Positions 15,492 to 23,843 are shown, numbered from the stretch's first letter. The stretch is 36,723 bases of DNA from Candidatus Roizmanbacteria bacterium RIFCSPLOWO2_01_FULL_37_12 (GCA_001789645.1 MGAG01000026.1:59803-96525), one strand, 5' to 3'. Program-made: numbers and translations. The notes: generated from the sequence alone by a model not told the origin.

Positions 15492-15926
15492 TTAAAGGAC
15501 TTTAGCTTTTTTGACGAATTCAAGATGGGTTAGATACATGGAGTGCAAGGGGTTGGGAAGATTATTGAGCTTGAACCAACCTATTTCGTCTATTTTTTCT
15601 TTATCTTTAATTCTTACTTTCTTCGGATCGAGTTTAGCGGCAAAAACTATAGCTATCCAGTGCGTTTTTTGATTTTCGTGAATTCTGATAACATTGTTTA
15701 CTCCAACCTGTTTTAGTTTCAAAACATTACAACCATATTCCTCTTTGATTTCCCTTTTTGCACCTTCTTCCCAGGATTCTCCGAATTTTAGCGCTCCTCC
15801 TCCACAATCCCATTTGCCTTTTTCATCTCGGCATTTTTGGGATCTTTTATTCAGTAGCAGATTTCCTTTGCCGTCATGACAATAAAAGCAGACAGTCACT
15901 CCGATATAATCAAAACCTTTTTTCAC
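15492..15926 (-). CDS. Nudix hydrolase
   Basis: 144 aa. The Nudix box G-x5-E-x7-REUxEExGU is complete at residues 44-66 (GALKFGE, then REIKEEYGCN), so it should hydrolyse a nucleoside diphosphate linked to another group; the substrate cannot be told. It has four cysteines in the first 45 residues (Cys13, Cys16, Cys32, Cys41), unusual for a small Nudix enzyme and possibly metal binding. The start is a GTG at 15926, chosen because TATAAT (15933-15938) ends six bases before it. The downstream gap to proS carries degenerate TTTAAAGGA words. Confidence 0.93.
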   Translation of the reverse strand: MKKGFDYIGVTVCFYCHDGKGNLLLNKRSQKCRDEKGKWDCGGGALKFGESWEEGAKREIKEEYGCNVLKLKQVGVNNVIRIHENQKTHWIAIVFAAKLDPKKVRIKDKEKIDEIGWFKLNNLPNPLHSMYLTHLEFVKKAKVL

Positions 15927-15932
15927 ACGGTT

Positions 15933-15938
15933 ATTATA
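15933..15938 (-). promoter_or_regulatory. -10 box of the Nudix gene (leaderless type, GTG start)
   Basis: TATAAT on the minus strand, six bases before the GTG start codon. No SD is present. This supports leaderless initiation at a GTG. Confidence 0.55.
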
Positions 15939-15988
15939 AAGGATTAAAAAGGAAAAAAAGTGAAATTAAAAGAAATTAAATCTAACTA

Positions 15989-16540
15989 TTATGCTGAATT
16001 TTTATAACCAAGTTGGTCAAGGACTTTGCCTGTAGTTTCAAGTGGGCCAGATGAATAGGTGTCAATTACTAAAGTGTAGTATTTTGGATCGAAAAAATTG
16101 TAATTGCCGTAAATTTTTCTCCATTCCTTAAAGTTCACCTCTTGCCGTTCTTTAATAAATTTTTTAGCCTGATCAATTGTAATTTTGTCTCGATTTGCCA
16201 CTCTGTCAATTTGAAGCGCATGATCGGTACAAATTAAAAGGACTCGAAGCGTATTATTTAAATCTCTCGCCATAAAACCGGCTAACCAGGCCTCAATGAC
16301 ATAGTGTGAATTCTTAGTAAGCAGTCTTTTAGTTCTGGCGTCGAGTTGATTATGAAATTTTTTGTCGGCCAGACTAGCTAAAGGTTGAACATACTCTTTG
16401 GCAAAGTCTCGTAAAAGTTGCCCGCCGGAGGTAAACTTCCAACCGTTCGATTCAAGATAGGGCTTGAGATTGTTGAGCAAGGTATTTTTTCCTGTTGCGA
16501 CCCCCCCTGAAATGGTAATATTTTCGTACCTAAGTTTCAT
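15989..16540 (-). CDS. Cytidylate-kinase-like P-loop kinase
   Basis: 183 aa. The P-loop GGVATGKN is at residues 12-19, followed by LRDFAKEY. RVANRDKITIDQAKKFIKER near 113-132 resembles the lid region of AAA_18/cytidylate-kinase-like proteins. It probably phosphorylates a nucleotide or small molecule; whether it is a true CMP kinase is uncertain. Its ATG overlaps the rseP stop (ATGA), so it is coupled to rseP. It occupies the place between rseP and proS that other bacteria leave empty or fill with lipid genes. A CMP or UMP kinase role would be attractive because pyrH is missing from the nearby rpsB-tsf-frr run, but that is inference. Confidence 0.8.
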   Translation of the reverse strand: MKLRYENITISGGVATGKNTLLNNLKPYLESNGWKFTSGGQLLRDFAKEYVQPLASLADKKFHNQLDARTKRLLTKNSHYVIEAWLAGFMARDLNNTLRVLLICTDHALQIDRVANRDKITIDQAKKFIKERQEVNFKEWRKIYGNYNFFDPKYYTLVIDTYSSGPLETTGKVLDQLGYKNSA

Positions 16541-17619
16541 TTATATATTTTGATTAAATCGTTAATAGAAACCAACACTGCCAGAGTCAGAAGCAGGGCA
16601 AAACCCGCAATATTAAGATATTTTTCAAAAGTCTGATTAGATCTTTTTTTAGTCACCCACTCATAGAGGACAAAAATCATGCGTCCTCCGTCTAATGCGG
16701 GAAAAGGCAGTATATTTATGACCGCTAAATTCAAAGATAGCAAGGCAAGAAGTTCGAGTACGGCATTCTTACCGAATTTGATAGCCTGTCCTGTGTATTG
16801 GGCAATTCCGATTGGTCCTGCTACGTCAACCTTTGGTTTCTGCAGCGTAATCAGCTGATATATTATCTTAAAAAGTTCAGTTATTATCTTTTGCGTGATG
16901 TTAAAAGCTTCGATCAACCCATAGAAAGGAGCCTGATACCAGGGATATTTTTTCTCAACAAAAGGCGAGGTGATAACCACACCCAGCGGACCTTGCCCTT
17001 TTGGCGGATTTTTTCTGGGTGTAAGCTCCGTCATAAATTTTTTATTGCCTCTTTCAATGAATAAAATTACTTTTTGATCAAGATATTTTTGGGTAAGAAT
17101 CGTAAGGTCGTTTGGTGAGGTTAACTTATAGTTTTTGCCGTCGTTTCTTAATTCAACTATTAAATCTTTAGCTTGCAGTCCTGCGCTGTCGGCCGGAGAC
17201 GCGGGTTGAACTTTTTCTATAAGAACTTTGTGTATGGGAGTCGGAATTCCCTGGGTAAAGAGAAACGATATCACAAACCAGCCAAGAAGAAAGTTTCCGA
17301 TAACTCCGGCAACGATTATTGTAGCTTTTTGCCAGGGTTTTTTATAGACAAAGGCGCGGGACCGGTCGTTGGTTATCAGTTTCCGGTTTTCGTTTTTTAA
17401 TTCGTGGTACTCTTCACCAAATAATTTGACAAATCCGCCGATTGGAAAAAGATTTAGACTATAGATCGTTTCACCGATTTTCTTGCCAAAAATGCGAGGC
17501 GGAAAGCCAAAACCGAACTCCTCCACCCTTACACCGTTTTTTTTGGCCGCGATAAAATGACCAAATTCATGGACGAGGACAAGAATACCGAGGATTATTA
17601 TAAAAACAACTATAGACAT
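16537..17619 (-). CDS. rseP: RseP-like site-2 zinc protease
   Basis: 360 aa, a membrane-embedded protease cutting transmembrane substrates such as anti-sigma factors or signal-peptide remnants. The first membrane helix contains HEFGH at residues 17-21, the zinc-binding HExxH. A PDZ domain occupies about 120-200 (PASPADSAGLQAKDLIVELR). Near 310 the motif NILPFPALDGGR gives the third zinc ligand, and the last helix is VLVSINDLIKIY. TATAAT at 17632-17637 lies 12 bases before the ATG. Its place after frr and before proS follows the order common in bacteria. Confidence 0.95.
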   Translation of the reverse strand: MSIVVFIIILGILVLVHEFGHFIAAKKNGVRVEEFGFGFPPRIFGKKIGETIYSLNLFPIGGFVKLFGEEYHELKNENRKLITNDRSRAFVYKKPWQKATIIVAGVIGNFLLGWFVISFLFTQGIPTPIHKVLIEKVQPASPADSAGLQAKDLIVELRNDGKNYKLTSPNDLTILTQKYLDQKVILFIERGNKKFMTELTPRKNPPKGQGPLGVVITSPFVEKKYPWYQAPFYGLIEAFNITQKIITELFKIIYQLITLQKPKVDVAGPIGIAQYTGQAIKFGKNAVLELLALLSLNLAVINILPFPALDGGRMIFVLYEWVTKKRSNQTFEKYLNIAGFALLLTLAVLVSINDLIKIYK

Positions 17620-17631
17620 TTATATTTAAGG

Positions 17632-17637
17632 ATTATA
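17632..17637 (-). promoter_or_regulatory. -10 box upstream of rseP
   Basis: TATAAT on the minus strand ends 12 bases before the ATG, giving a 5' leader of only a few bases. It suggests rseP can be expressed apart from frr. Confidence 0.45.
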
Positions 17638-17664
17638 AAGGATTTTGGAGGAATTTATAGGAAA

Positions 17665-18225
17665 CTAAATCTCCAATATTTCCTTCTCTTTATTCTCTCT
17701 TATTTTTTGTAGTTCATTCATCTGTTTTTGAGTCTCAGAATCAATTTCTTTTTCCAATTTATATTTTTCATCTTCCGTGATTTCCTTTGATTCAGATAAC
17801 TGCTTAATTTTTTTACGGGAATCATCACGATAATTTCTGACAATGTTTCTTTTTTCTTCGTTTTTTTGATTTACCAATTTGACTAATTTTTCTCTTTGTT
17901 CCTGAGATAATGGCGGAATTTTTATGATCAGTCTATTTGCTTGCACTAAAACACTTAATCCAAGGGAAGATCTTAAGAGAGCCTTTTCAATATCGGAAAT
18001 AGTGGCAGGATCAAAAGGTGTAACTGATAAAGCAGAAGGACCTTCAGTCATGATTGTTGCCAGTTCTAAAAGCTTTAATTTAGATTGACCTGCGTAAGTA
18101 TCTACTATTAAATTTTCTAAAATTGCCGGATTGGATTTTCCGGTTCTTATAGATTTAAGGTCTTCCCTGAGGAAATTAATTGCTTTTGCGGACAGTTGTT
18201 TGAAGTCGGAAATAATTGAATCCAT
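17665..18225 (-). CDS. frr: Ribosome recycling factor
   Basis: 186 aa, full length. With EF-G it splits the post-termination ribosome. Recognisable segments are LREDLKSIRTGKSNPAILENLIVD at the start of the long helix, then the SVTPFDPATISDIEKAL beta-domain segment, NRLIIKIPPLSQEQREKLVK, and the Lys/Glu-rich C-terminal helix. The ATG at 18225 directly abuts a 108-bp repeat. Nothing in that repeat forms an SD at a workable distance, so initiation is either inefficient, leaderless from an unseen site, or dependent on the repeat. In many bacteria pyrH lies between tsf and frr; here the repeat is in that place. Confidence 0.96.
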   Translation of the reverse strand: MDSIISDFKQLSAKAINFLREDLKSIRTGKSNPAILENLIVDTYAGQSKLKLLELATIMTEGPSALSVTPFDPATISDIEKALLRSSLGLSVLVQANRLIIKIPPLSQEQREKLVKLVNQKNEEKRNIVRNYRDDSRKKIKQLSESKEITEDEKYKLEKEIDSETQKQMNELQKIRENKEKEILEI

Positions 18226-18333
18226 ATTTTATTGCGTTAGGTGAATACCTCGCTTCTAGAAACGAGGATGAACTGAGAAATAATACAACCAGCAACAAAA
18301 TACCTCGTCAATTTATTGCGAGGTATTTTATTT
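18226..18333 (+). repeat. 108-bp structured repeat, copy 2, between tsf and frr
   Basis: It is 97% identical to 5086-5193. It fills the whole tsf-frr gap: its left end touches the frr start codon, and its right end supplies the last sense codon and stop of tsf. One change (18262) breaks a pair in the first hairpin; the second hairpin (18297-18307 with 18319-18329) is intact and ends in a T-rich tract, so it could terminate transcription between tsf and frr. Confidence 0.85.
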
Positions 18334-18783
18334 ACCCAATTCCCAACGCAAAATCTTGCCAATTTTTATATTTTCACCAAATTTAAGGACGGCTTCATTG
18401 ATGAGGTCGGATATTTTTTTCCCCGGATCACGGATATAGTCCTGCTTCAACAATTGTCCAGCGGTTTTTGCCGGTAGAGAGGCAACCTGCAAAGTAATCT
18501 CTTTTCCTAGTTTTTGAAAGTCTGCGTTATTTGAGACAAAATCCGTTTCACTCAGGAGCTCGACAAAACCGGCAATTTTGCCATTGTGATGAATGTAACT
18601 GAAGATACTTCCCTGTGAAGTTGTTCTTTGGTTTTTGTCACTATTTTTTTCAATTCCCCATTTATTCAACAAGTTCTTAGCTTTTTTGAGATCACCGGAA
18701 GTTTCTTCCAACGCCTTTTTACATAAAGCAATTGAAATACCCGTCTCATTACGGAGTTGTTTTAGTTTATTTATATCAAGCAT
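18328..18783 (-). CDS. tsf: Elongation factor Ts, short form
   Basis: 151 aa against roughly 200-290 in most bacteria. EF-Ts exchanges GDP for GTP on EF-Tu. The N-terminal UBA-like domain (MLDINKLKQLRNETGISIALCKKALEE region, about 1-40) and the core motif ETDFVSNNADF (about 79-89) are present. The second core subdomain and coiled coil are missing, as in other reduced EF-Ts. The final Lys codon and the stop lie inside the 108-bp repeat, so the C-terminus may have been reset by insertion. It lies downstream of rpsB in the usual order. Confidence 0.95.
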   Translation of the reverse strand: MLDINKLKQLRNETGISIALCKKALEETSGDLKKAKNLLNKWGIEKNSDKNQRTTSQGSIFSYIHHNGKIAGFVELLSETDFVSNNADFQKLGKEITLQVASLPAKTAGQLLKQDYIRDPGKKISDLINEAVLKFGENIKIGKILRWELGK

Positions 18784-18840
18784 ATTAAAAGTCTATCAAG
18801 TCCATAAAGTCTTTAAAGTCAAAAAATAGAGGCTGATCAT

Positions 18841-19551
18841 TTATGACTTTTGATTCGACGGACTTTCCGATTTATTTTTAACGTATATATCAACTACTTT
18901 GTTAACTATATATTCTATTGAGGATAAAGAATCATCGTTGGCCGGAATTGGGAAATCAACAACATGCGGGTCGACATTAGTATCGGCAATCGCAATTACG
19001 GGAATTGAAATTCTTAGGGCTTCATTAACGGCATTTTTTTCCTTTTTGATATCGACAATGAAAAGCGCGTCCGGAAGTTTAGTCATTTGGATTAGTCCGC
19101 CATATCCTCTCTCAAATTTTGACAACTCTTTTTCCAGTTTCAATCGGTCGTGCTTAACAAATTTTTGCCAAGATCCGTCGGTTTTTTCTTTTTTCATTTG
19201 GATTAGTTTTTTAATATTTTTTGTGATAGTTTCAATATTGGTAAGAAGTCCTGCCGGCCACTTATTGGTAACATAAGGTATGGAATTTTTTTGGCAAAGT
19301 TCCTGAATTTTAGAAGAAGCAATTTTTTTAGTAGCTATCATTAAAAGGATTTTATTTTCCTTGGCGAGTTGTTTGACAAATTGAAGAGCTTTTTCGAGAA
19401 ATTCAGCTGTTTTAGTCAAATCGATAATTGATATGCCATTTTGAATGGTATAAATATACTTTTTGGCTTTAGGGTGGACTCGACTTGACTTATGCCCGAG
19501 GTGAGCCTTAACGTCAAATAATTCTTTAACCGGATTGGCAATTGCTACCAT
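18841..19551 (-). CDS. rpsB: 30S ribosomal protein S2
   Basis: 236 aa, normal length. It begins near VKELFDVKAHLGHKSSRVHPKAKKYI and contains NGISIIDLTKTAEFL, TNKWPAGLLTN and PDALFIVDIKKEKNAVNEA, all S2 signatures. The C-terminal extension is short. The ATG lies six bases after TAAAAT, with TTGCAA 17 bp further upstream, so the message is probably leaderless even for this ribosomal protein. It heads the rpsB-tsf-frr string. Confidence 0.97.
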   Translation of the reverse strand: MVAIANPVKELFDVKAHLGHKSSRVHPKAKKYIYTIQNGISIIDLTKTAEFLEKALQFVKQLAKENKILLMIATKKIASSKIQELCQKNSIPYVTNKWPAGLLTNIETITKNIKKLIQMKKEKTDGSWQKFVKHDRLKLEKELSKFERGYGGLIQMTKLPDALFIVDIKKEKNAVNEALRISIPVIAIADTNVDPHVVDFPIPANDDSLSSIEYIVNKVVDIYVKNKSESPSNQKS

Positions 19552-19557
19552 TTGTTT

Positions 19558-19586
19558 ATTTTATCAACAGAGAGGTAATTTTGCAA
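19558..19586 (-). promoter_or_regulatory. Promoter of rpsB (leaderless type)
   Basis: Minus strand: -35 TTGCAA at 19581-19586, 17-bp spacer, -10 TAAAAT at 19558-19563, then six bases to the ATG. One of the better-formed promoters here. Confidence 0.65.
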
Positions 19587-20465
19587 TTACAAAGGCAGTT
19601 GTTTGAGGAATTTTCGGAATTCCCCGTTAATTTCAGGATGTTGAAGAGCAAATTCAATTACGGTTTTCAAATACTCGAGTTTATTTCCAGTATCGTAATA
19701 CTTGCCGTTTTTTATCTCGCAAGCATAAACCGGTATACCCTGTCTTTTTAACTCATTAATAGCATCAACGAGCCAAATTTCTCCACTTTTTCCCGGCTTC
19801 AAATTTCTCAATGCGGGGAAAATTTCCGGCGGCAATATATAAGCTCCGTGGGTTGCCAAATTAGAAGGAGCATCCGTAGGTAACGGTTTTTCCACAATTC
19901 TTTTAATTCTGTGTACATGGTTGTCTACTTTTTCAAGATCAGCAATTCCGTAACGGCTTAAATGGTCTTTAGTTTCAATTCTTACTCCCGAAACCATAAC
20001 GCCCTGATATTTATTCCACGCATCGATCATTTGTTTGAGCCGGGGTGGTTTTGCGTAGATAAATTCGTCACCCCACATTACGGCAAAGGGCTCATTTCCG
20101 ATGATGGGTTCGGCGGAAAGAATGGGAGTACCGTTTCCGTAGCGGCCCTTTTGTCTTATATAAATAAAATTTGCCATTTCTGAAATATTCACGAGTTCAC
20201 TTAATAGATGAATTTTGTTTCCTTCCCTTAGGTTATTCACCAAATCAGCATTAGGAGTGTCAAAATGATCTTCAATTGCTCTTTTGCTCCAACCGGTAAC
20301 TATAATTACGTCTTCGATTCCGGAGGCTACCGCTTCCTCCACGACATATTGGATTACCGGTTTGTCAACTATCGGAAGCATCTCTTTTGGCAAAGCCTTG
20401 GTTTGAGGGAGAAAACGGGTTCCAAATCCGGCAGCAGGTATGACGACTTTAGAAATTTTCTTCAT
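19587..20465 (-). CDS. galU: UTP-glucose-1-phosphate uridylyltransferase
   Basis: 292 aa, full length. It makes UDP-glucose for envelope polysaccharides. The nucleotide-binding signature AAGFGTRFLPQTKALPKEML is at residues 11-30; VVEKPLPTDAPSNLATHGAY and GEIWLVDAI are further family motifs. It follows the Ig-like membrane protein by ten bases in the same direction and is likely co-transcribed with it. It is one of the few carbohydrate genes in the window, and supports a sugar-decorated surface. Confidence 0.96.
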   Translation of the reverse strand: MKKISKVVIPAAGFGTRFLPQTKALPKEMLPIVDKPVIQYVVEEAVASGIEDVIIVTGWSKRAIEDHFDTPNADLVNNLREGNKIHLLSELVNISEMANFIYIRQKGRYGNGTPILSAEPIIGNEPFAVMWGDEFIYAKPPRLKQMIDAWNKYQGVMVSGVRIETKDHLSRYGIADLEKVDNHVHRIKRIVEKPLPTDAPSNLATHGAYILPPEIFPALRNLKPGKSGEIWLVDAINELKRQGIPVYACEIKNGKYYDTGNKLEYLKTVIEFALQHPEINGEFRKFLKQLPL

Positions 20466-20475
20466 AATGGGTTAT

Positions 20476-20892
20476 TTATTCAAATTCGATAGTTATTTTT
20501 TGATTTAGATTAACACCTGGCTCAACAGAAGCTTGAACTTCAGCGATACCGGGGCTTGAGGAAGTGATATGAAGAGTCGCTTTGCCGTTATTATCGGTTG
20601 TAGCGGAAGATTCTTTTAGATTTCCAAGCGTACTGGTCAGAGTAACTAGTTTGTTGGGAACTGGTTTGTCAGATTCGCTGACAATAAAAACGTTAATCTC
20701 CGACTCGGAGATCCCATTAGCTTTTATAGACGATAAAGGCCAAGCCAATATTTTAGAACGGACAGGTGAAGGAGTAAAATCTTCTCTTGCCCGAATTAAG
20801 CGGGTGAGCGGATCATTGAAAATTGTAAGACCTGCGAAAAAAGCAAAAGATATAAAAAAGAGCGTTATGAGGGCGAGAAGTTTCTTATCCAT
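20476..20892 (-). CDS. Membrane-anchored Ig-like (Big_1/invasin-type) domain protein
   Basis: 138 aa from the ATG at 20892. An in-frame TTG at 20916 would add eight residues but overlaps the promoter, so I reject it. Residues 5-23 (LLALITLFFISFAFFAGLT) are one membrane helix. From about 45 to 138 there is one beta-sandwich repeat with the pattern NVFIVSESDKPVPNKLVTL, then TTDNNGKATLHITSSSPG, typical of Big_1/invasin-type domains. It is probably exported and held by its N-terminal anchor. It sits between tmk and galU and has its own near-consensus promoter. The role is unknown; adhesion or envelope scaffolding is plausible. Confidence 0.75.
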   Translation of the reverse strand: MDKKLLALITLFFISFAFFAGLTIFNDPLTRLIRAREDFTPSPVRSKILAWPLSSIKANGISESEINVFIVSESDKPVPNKLVTLTSTLGNLKESSATTDNNGKATLHITSSSPGIAEVQASVEPGVNLNQKITIEFE

Positions 20893-20904
20893 AGCTATAA
20901 TGGA

Positions 20905-20934
20905 ATTATAGAACAACCATTATTCATTTGTCAA
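20905..20934 (-). promoter_or_regulatory. Near-consensus sigma70 promoter of the Ig-like gene
   Basis: Minus strand: TTGACA at 20929-20934, 18-bp spacer, TATAAT at 20905-20910. Both hexamers are perfect. The -35 overlaps the tmk stop codon. The -10 box is 12 bases from the ATG, leaving a leader of about five bases. Confidence 0.75.
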
Positions 20935-21614
20935 ATGACCGATCGTTTTTTGAGCACTTCGATAACTTCACTATGTATTTTATCAGGTGATAGAAGTTTT
21001 CCGTTTTTGACACAATCAATCTTTACCCAATTTTCATTATTATCGACAAATTTAAGATAGAGTTTTTCTACTCTTTGACGGTAACCAGTGTGATTTTCAT
21101 GAATATCATCACGTCCTCGGAGATATTCTCTCGGAGCTTTTTGATTAGTTAACTTGAGACCGATGCGCCATGGAACATCCAAATAAATAATTATATTCTC
21201 CCTGGGAATGCCGTTGATTTCGTATTCAAGGCGAGTGACCCATTTAATAAACTGTCCCCTCTCTTTTTCAGAAGCAAATTTGGCAGCTTGGTACACCAGG
21301 TTGGAAGTGGCATATCGGTTTGCAACTATAAAATGTCCCTTATTCAGTATATGTAGTAAACGATCTTTTGTACTAGCGCGGTCAAGTGCAAAGGGTAAAG
21401 AAGCAAGATACGGTGAAACCTCGTAAATTTTACCAAATTCTCCCCGCAAAAATTTTGCCACGGTTTCACCGTGGAAAGAATGTTTATACTGCGGGAAATC
21501 GAAATAGTCCGTGGAGATTCGGACATTTTTTAGATATTTTACCAACAACTTTGCCTGAATAGTTTTGCCCGAACCGTCGCCGCCCTCAATAACAATCAGT
21601 TTACCTTTTTTCAT
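20931..21614 (-). CDS. tmk: Thymidylate kinase
   Basis: 227 aa. It phosphorylates dTMP to dTDP. The P-loop GGDGSGKT is at residues 11-18, DYFDFPQYKHSFHG carries the substrate-binding FP, and the DR-like motif is in ALDRASTKD and NRYATSNL. The lid region EYLRGRDDIHE is Arg-rich. The ATG overlaps the stop of the Clp-like gene (ATGA), giving translational coupling. It is slightly longer than the bacterial average and resembles forms that also accept related nucleotides. Confidence 0.92.
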   Translation of the reverse strand: MKKGKLIVIEGGDGSGKTIQAKLLVKYLKNVRISTDYFDFPQYKHSFHGETVAKFLRGEFGKIYEVSPYLASLPFALDRASTKDRLLHILNKGHFIVANRYATSNLVYQAAKFASEKERGQFIKWVTRLEYEINGIPRENIIIYLDVPWRIGLKLTNQKAPREYLRGRDDIHENHTGYRQRVEKLYLKFVDNNENWVKIDCVKNGKLLSPDKIHSEVIEVLKKRSVI

Positions 21615-23836
21615 AAAGAAATAGTTTGGCCTTCCGTGGCTTTATTCTCCAAAACGACTCTGGCTATTTTATCCTCAATCTCGTCTCTTAGCAAGCGCTC
21701 CAGATTTCGAGCGCCAAATTTTTCGTCATAGCCTTTCGTAATAAGCGCGTTCAAATAAGTATCGGATACTGTTATTTTAACTTTATGAAGCTTATAGATA
21801 TCATCGGAGATTTTACTGATCATTTTTTTGGCAATTGATTTGGCTGATTCTTGGTCGAGCGGGTTATAGGCAATCACAGCGTCAAATCTATTTAGAAATT
21901 CCGGTGTAAATATTTTTTGTTCAATCAAATAATCTTGAAGAGAGCCAGCCTTTTTTAGATAAATTAAATCCGAACCGGCGTTGCTGGTTGCTATAATTAC
22001 CAGATTTTTACAGTCGACTCTTTTACCAAATCCATCGGTAAAGTATCCCTCATCAAGTACGCTTAAAAAAATATTTAAAAGATCCTTGTTGGCTTTTTCA
22101 ATTTCGTCCAAAAGTAAAACACCATAAGGACTTTCTCTTATTGCCTTAGCCAGAAGTCCGGGATTGCCTGTCTCCAGTGATCCAATCAGTTTAGGAATGT
22201 CAGAAGTTGATTGAAAATTTGACATATCAAAACGAACTAGATAGACTTCTCCGCCAAAAAAAATCTTAACAATAGCTTTGGCTGTTTCGGTCTTTCCTAC
22301 CCCGGTTGGACCTAAAAATAGTAGACTGGCTAGCGGTTTTTTACGTTTGCCCAGTAGAAGAAATGAACGGCGCAGAGCCGATGATATTTTTAAGACTGCT
22401 TTTTGCTGATTGACTATCTCCGCAAAAAGCAATTGCTCAAGATTAACCAGTTTATCTTTAGTTTTTTCGGTCAAAGTCGTTGGAATGTGGGTTTTTTCTG
22501 ATAAGACTTTATCGATTAGATCGGGTGTGACTAGAATTGAACCTTGAGATTTTCCGGATTGATTAGCAAGAACGCAGGCCGAATCCAAAAGGTCGATGGC
22601 TTTTTCCGGAAATGGTATGGCTGTGATATAAAAATCGCTTTTTTCAATCGCTGCTTTAAGAGTTTCATAAGGCAGTGTGACCTGGTATCTACCCTCGAGT
22701 GTAAACGCAAGTTGAAGCAGAATTTTTTCTGCATCTTTAGCTAACACTTCTTTGACGTCTATCTTTGAAAATAAGCGAGACAAGCGTTCATTAGACAGGA
22801 AAAATTTTTCATAAAAGAAAGGCGTCGTAATTCCTAAAAACTGGAGTTGGTTTGTTTTGGCAAACTTTTCAAAAGAAGTTGTTAGGTCAATCCTAGATCG
22901 GTCCTGGGAGATGTATTGATCCAGATCATCGATAAAGATGATGACATTTTTTGCAGCTGCTGCCTCCATCAACAACTCCTCAAAAAAATTTTCTCTTTTT
23001 TGCAGGTCGCTTTCTTTATTTAAAACTTTTTCCATATTCAGCCAGAGGATTCTTTTGTACATCAGCAGACTTTTTGTTTTGCCCTCGTACATTTTTTTTG
23101 CCAAGGCGACTACAACCGTGTGTTTACCAACTCCTTCTTCTCCAACGACGATAACGCTTGCATCTTGACTTTTAGATAAGGCTCTCTCAATCTCGTCGAT
23201 CTCTTTTTCACGATCGACAATATTGAGAGTTTTATTTTGGTAGGATGAGGAAGTTAAGTCCTGACCGTATTGATCGAGAGTCGGTGTAAAACCAACTGCC
23301 CAATCACGGGCCAAGGGCGGAATTGAAAATAAGTTAGATCGTTTCCACCAATTGGTTTTGTGGATATGCATTAAGTAATAATCTTCGAACCACGAGGCGA
23401 CGGTTTTATAGTTTTCTTGGTTTAGTAAACGCGCTCCGACAAAATTTAATCTGGCAATTTCCTTTTGTTCCACCTCTGTTTTCTGATAAAGATATTCAAT
23501 ATATAAAATGGGAATGAGCAGCATATAAATAATAAAAATAAAGGGCAGGAATAAGAGTAAAACAGCCTGAAATATAAAGTAAAACAGGATGATAGATGAA
23601 CGCATAATGAACCCCATAACGCTAGAAATAACATTGAAGCTAAAAGTAGAAAGCCAAACATCCAAAGAGAATCCGACGGTTTTTTCCTTAGAGACTAGGT
23701 TTTTCCAAGGGGAAAATAAGGATTTTGTTAAACTTGGAATAGAAAAAAAGTAAGGAAAAAACATAAAAAGATTTATCGTCGCTTGATAGAAATCGGTCAG
23801 CCTTGCTTTAGAGAAAGAAATAAAATTATTCTTCAT
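21611..23836 (-). CDS. Membrane-anchored ClpC/ClpB-like double AAA+ ATPase
   Basis: 741 aa. The N-terminus lacks the usual Clp N domain and instead has a hydrophobic region, with helices near 20-35 and 64-117. Two AAA+ modules follow. The first has Walker A GEEGVGKH at 232-239 (His replaces the usual Thr) and Walker B FIDDLD at 301-306. The second has GPTGVGKT at 509-516, LLLDEIEKA near 577, and sensor TSNAGS. The C-terminal Clp D2 small domain is present. Such proteins unfold substrates, alone or with ClpP; no ClpP-loop motif is obvious. The membrane location suggests quality control of envelope proteins. TATACT lies seven bases before the ATG. Confidence 0.88.
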   Translation of the reverse strand: MKNNFISFSKARLTDFYQATINLFMFFPYFFSIPSLTKSLFSPWKNLVSKEKTVGFSLDVWLSTFSFNVISSVMGFIMRSSIILFYFIFQAVLLLFLPFIFIIYMLLIPILYIEYLYQKTEVEQKEIARLNFVGARLLNQENYKTVASWFEDYYLMHIHKTNWWKRSNLFSIPPLARDWAVGFTPTLDQYGQDLTSSSYQNKTLNIVDREKEIDEIERALSKSQDASVIVVGEEGVGKHTVVVALAKKMYEGKTKSLLMYKRILWLNMEKVLNKESDLQKRENFFEELLMEAAAAKNVIIFIDDLDQYISQDRSRIDLTTSFEKFAKTNQLQFLGITTPFFYEKFFLSNERLSRLFSKIDVKEVLAKDAEKILLQLAFTLEGRYQVTLPYETLKAAIEKSDFYITAIPFPEKAIDLLDSACVLANQSGKSQGSILVTPDLIDKVLSEKTHIPTTLTEKTKDKLVNLEQLLFAEIVNQQKAVLKISSALRRSFLLLGKRKKPLASLLFLGPTGVGKTETAKAIVKIFFGGEVYLVRFDMSNFQSTSDIPKLIGSLETGNPGLLAKAIRESPYGVLLLDEIEKANKDLLNIFLSVLDEGYFTDGFGKRVDCKNLVIIATSNAGSDLIYLKKAGSLQDYLIEQKIFTPEFLNRFDAVIAYNPLDQESAKSIAKKMISKISDDIYKLHKVKITVSDTYLNALITKGYDEKFGARNLERLLRDEIEDKIARVVLENKATEGQTISL

Positions 23837-23843
23837 TACTTCG

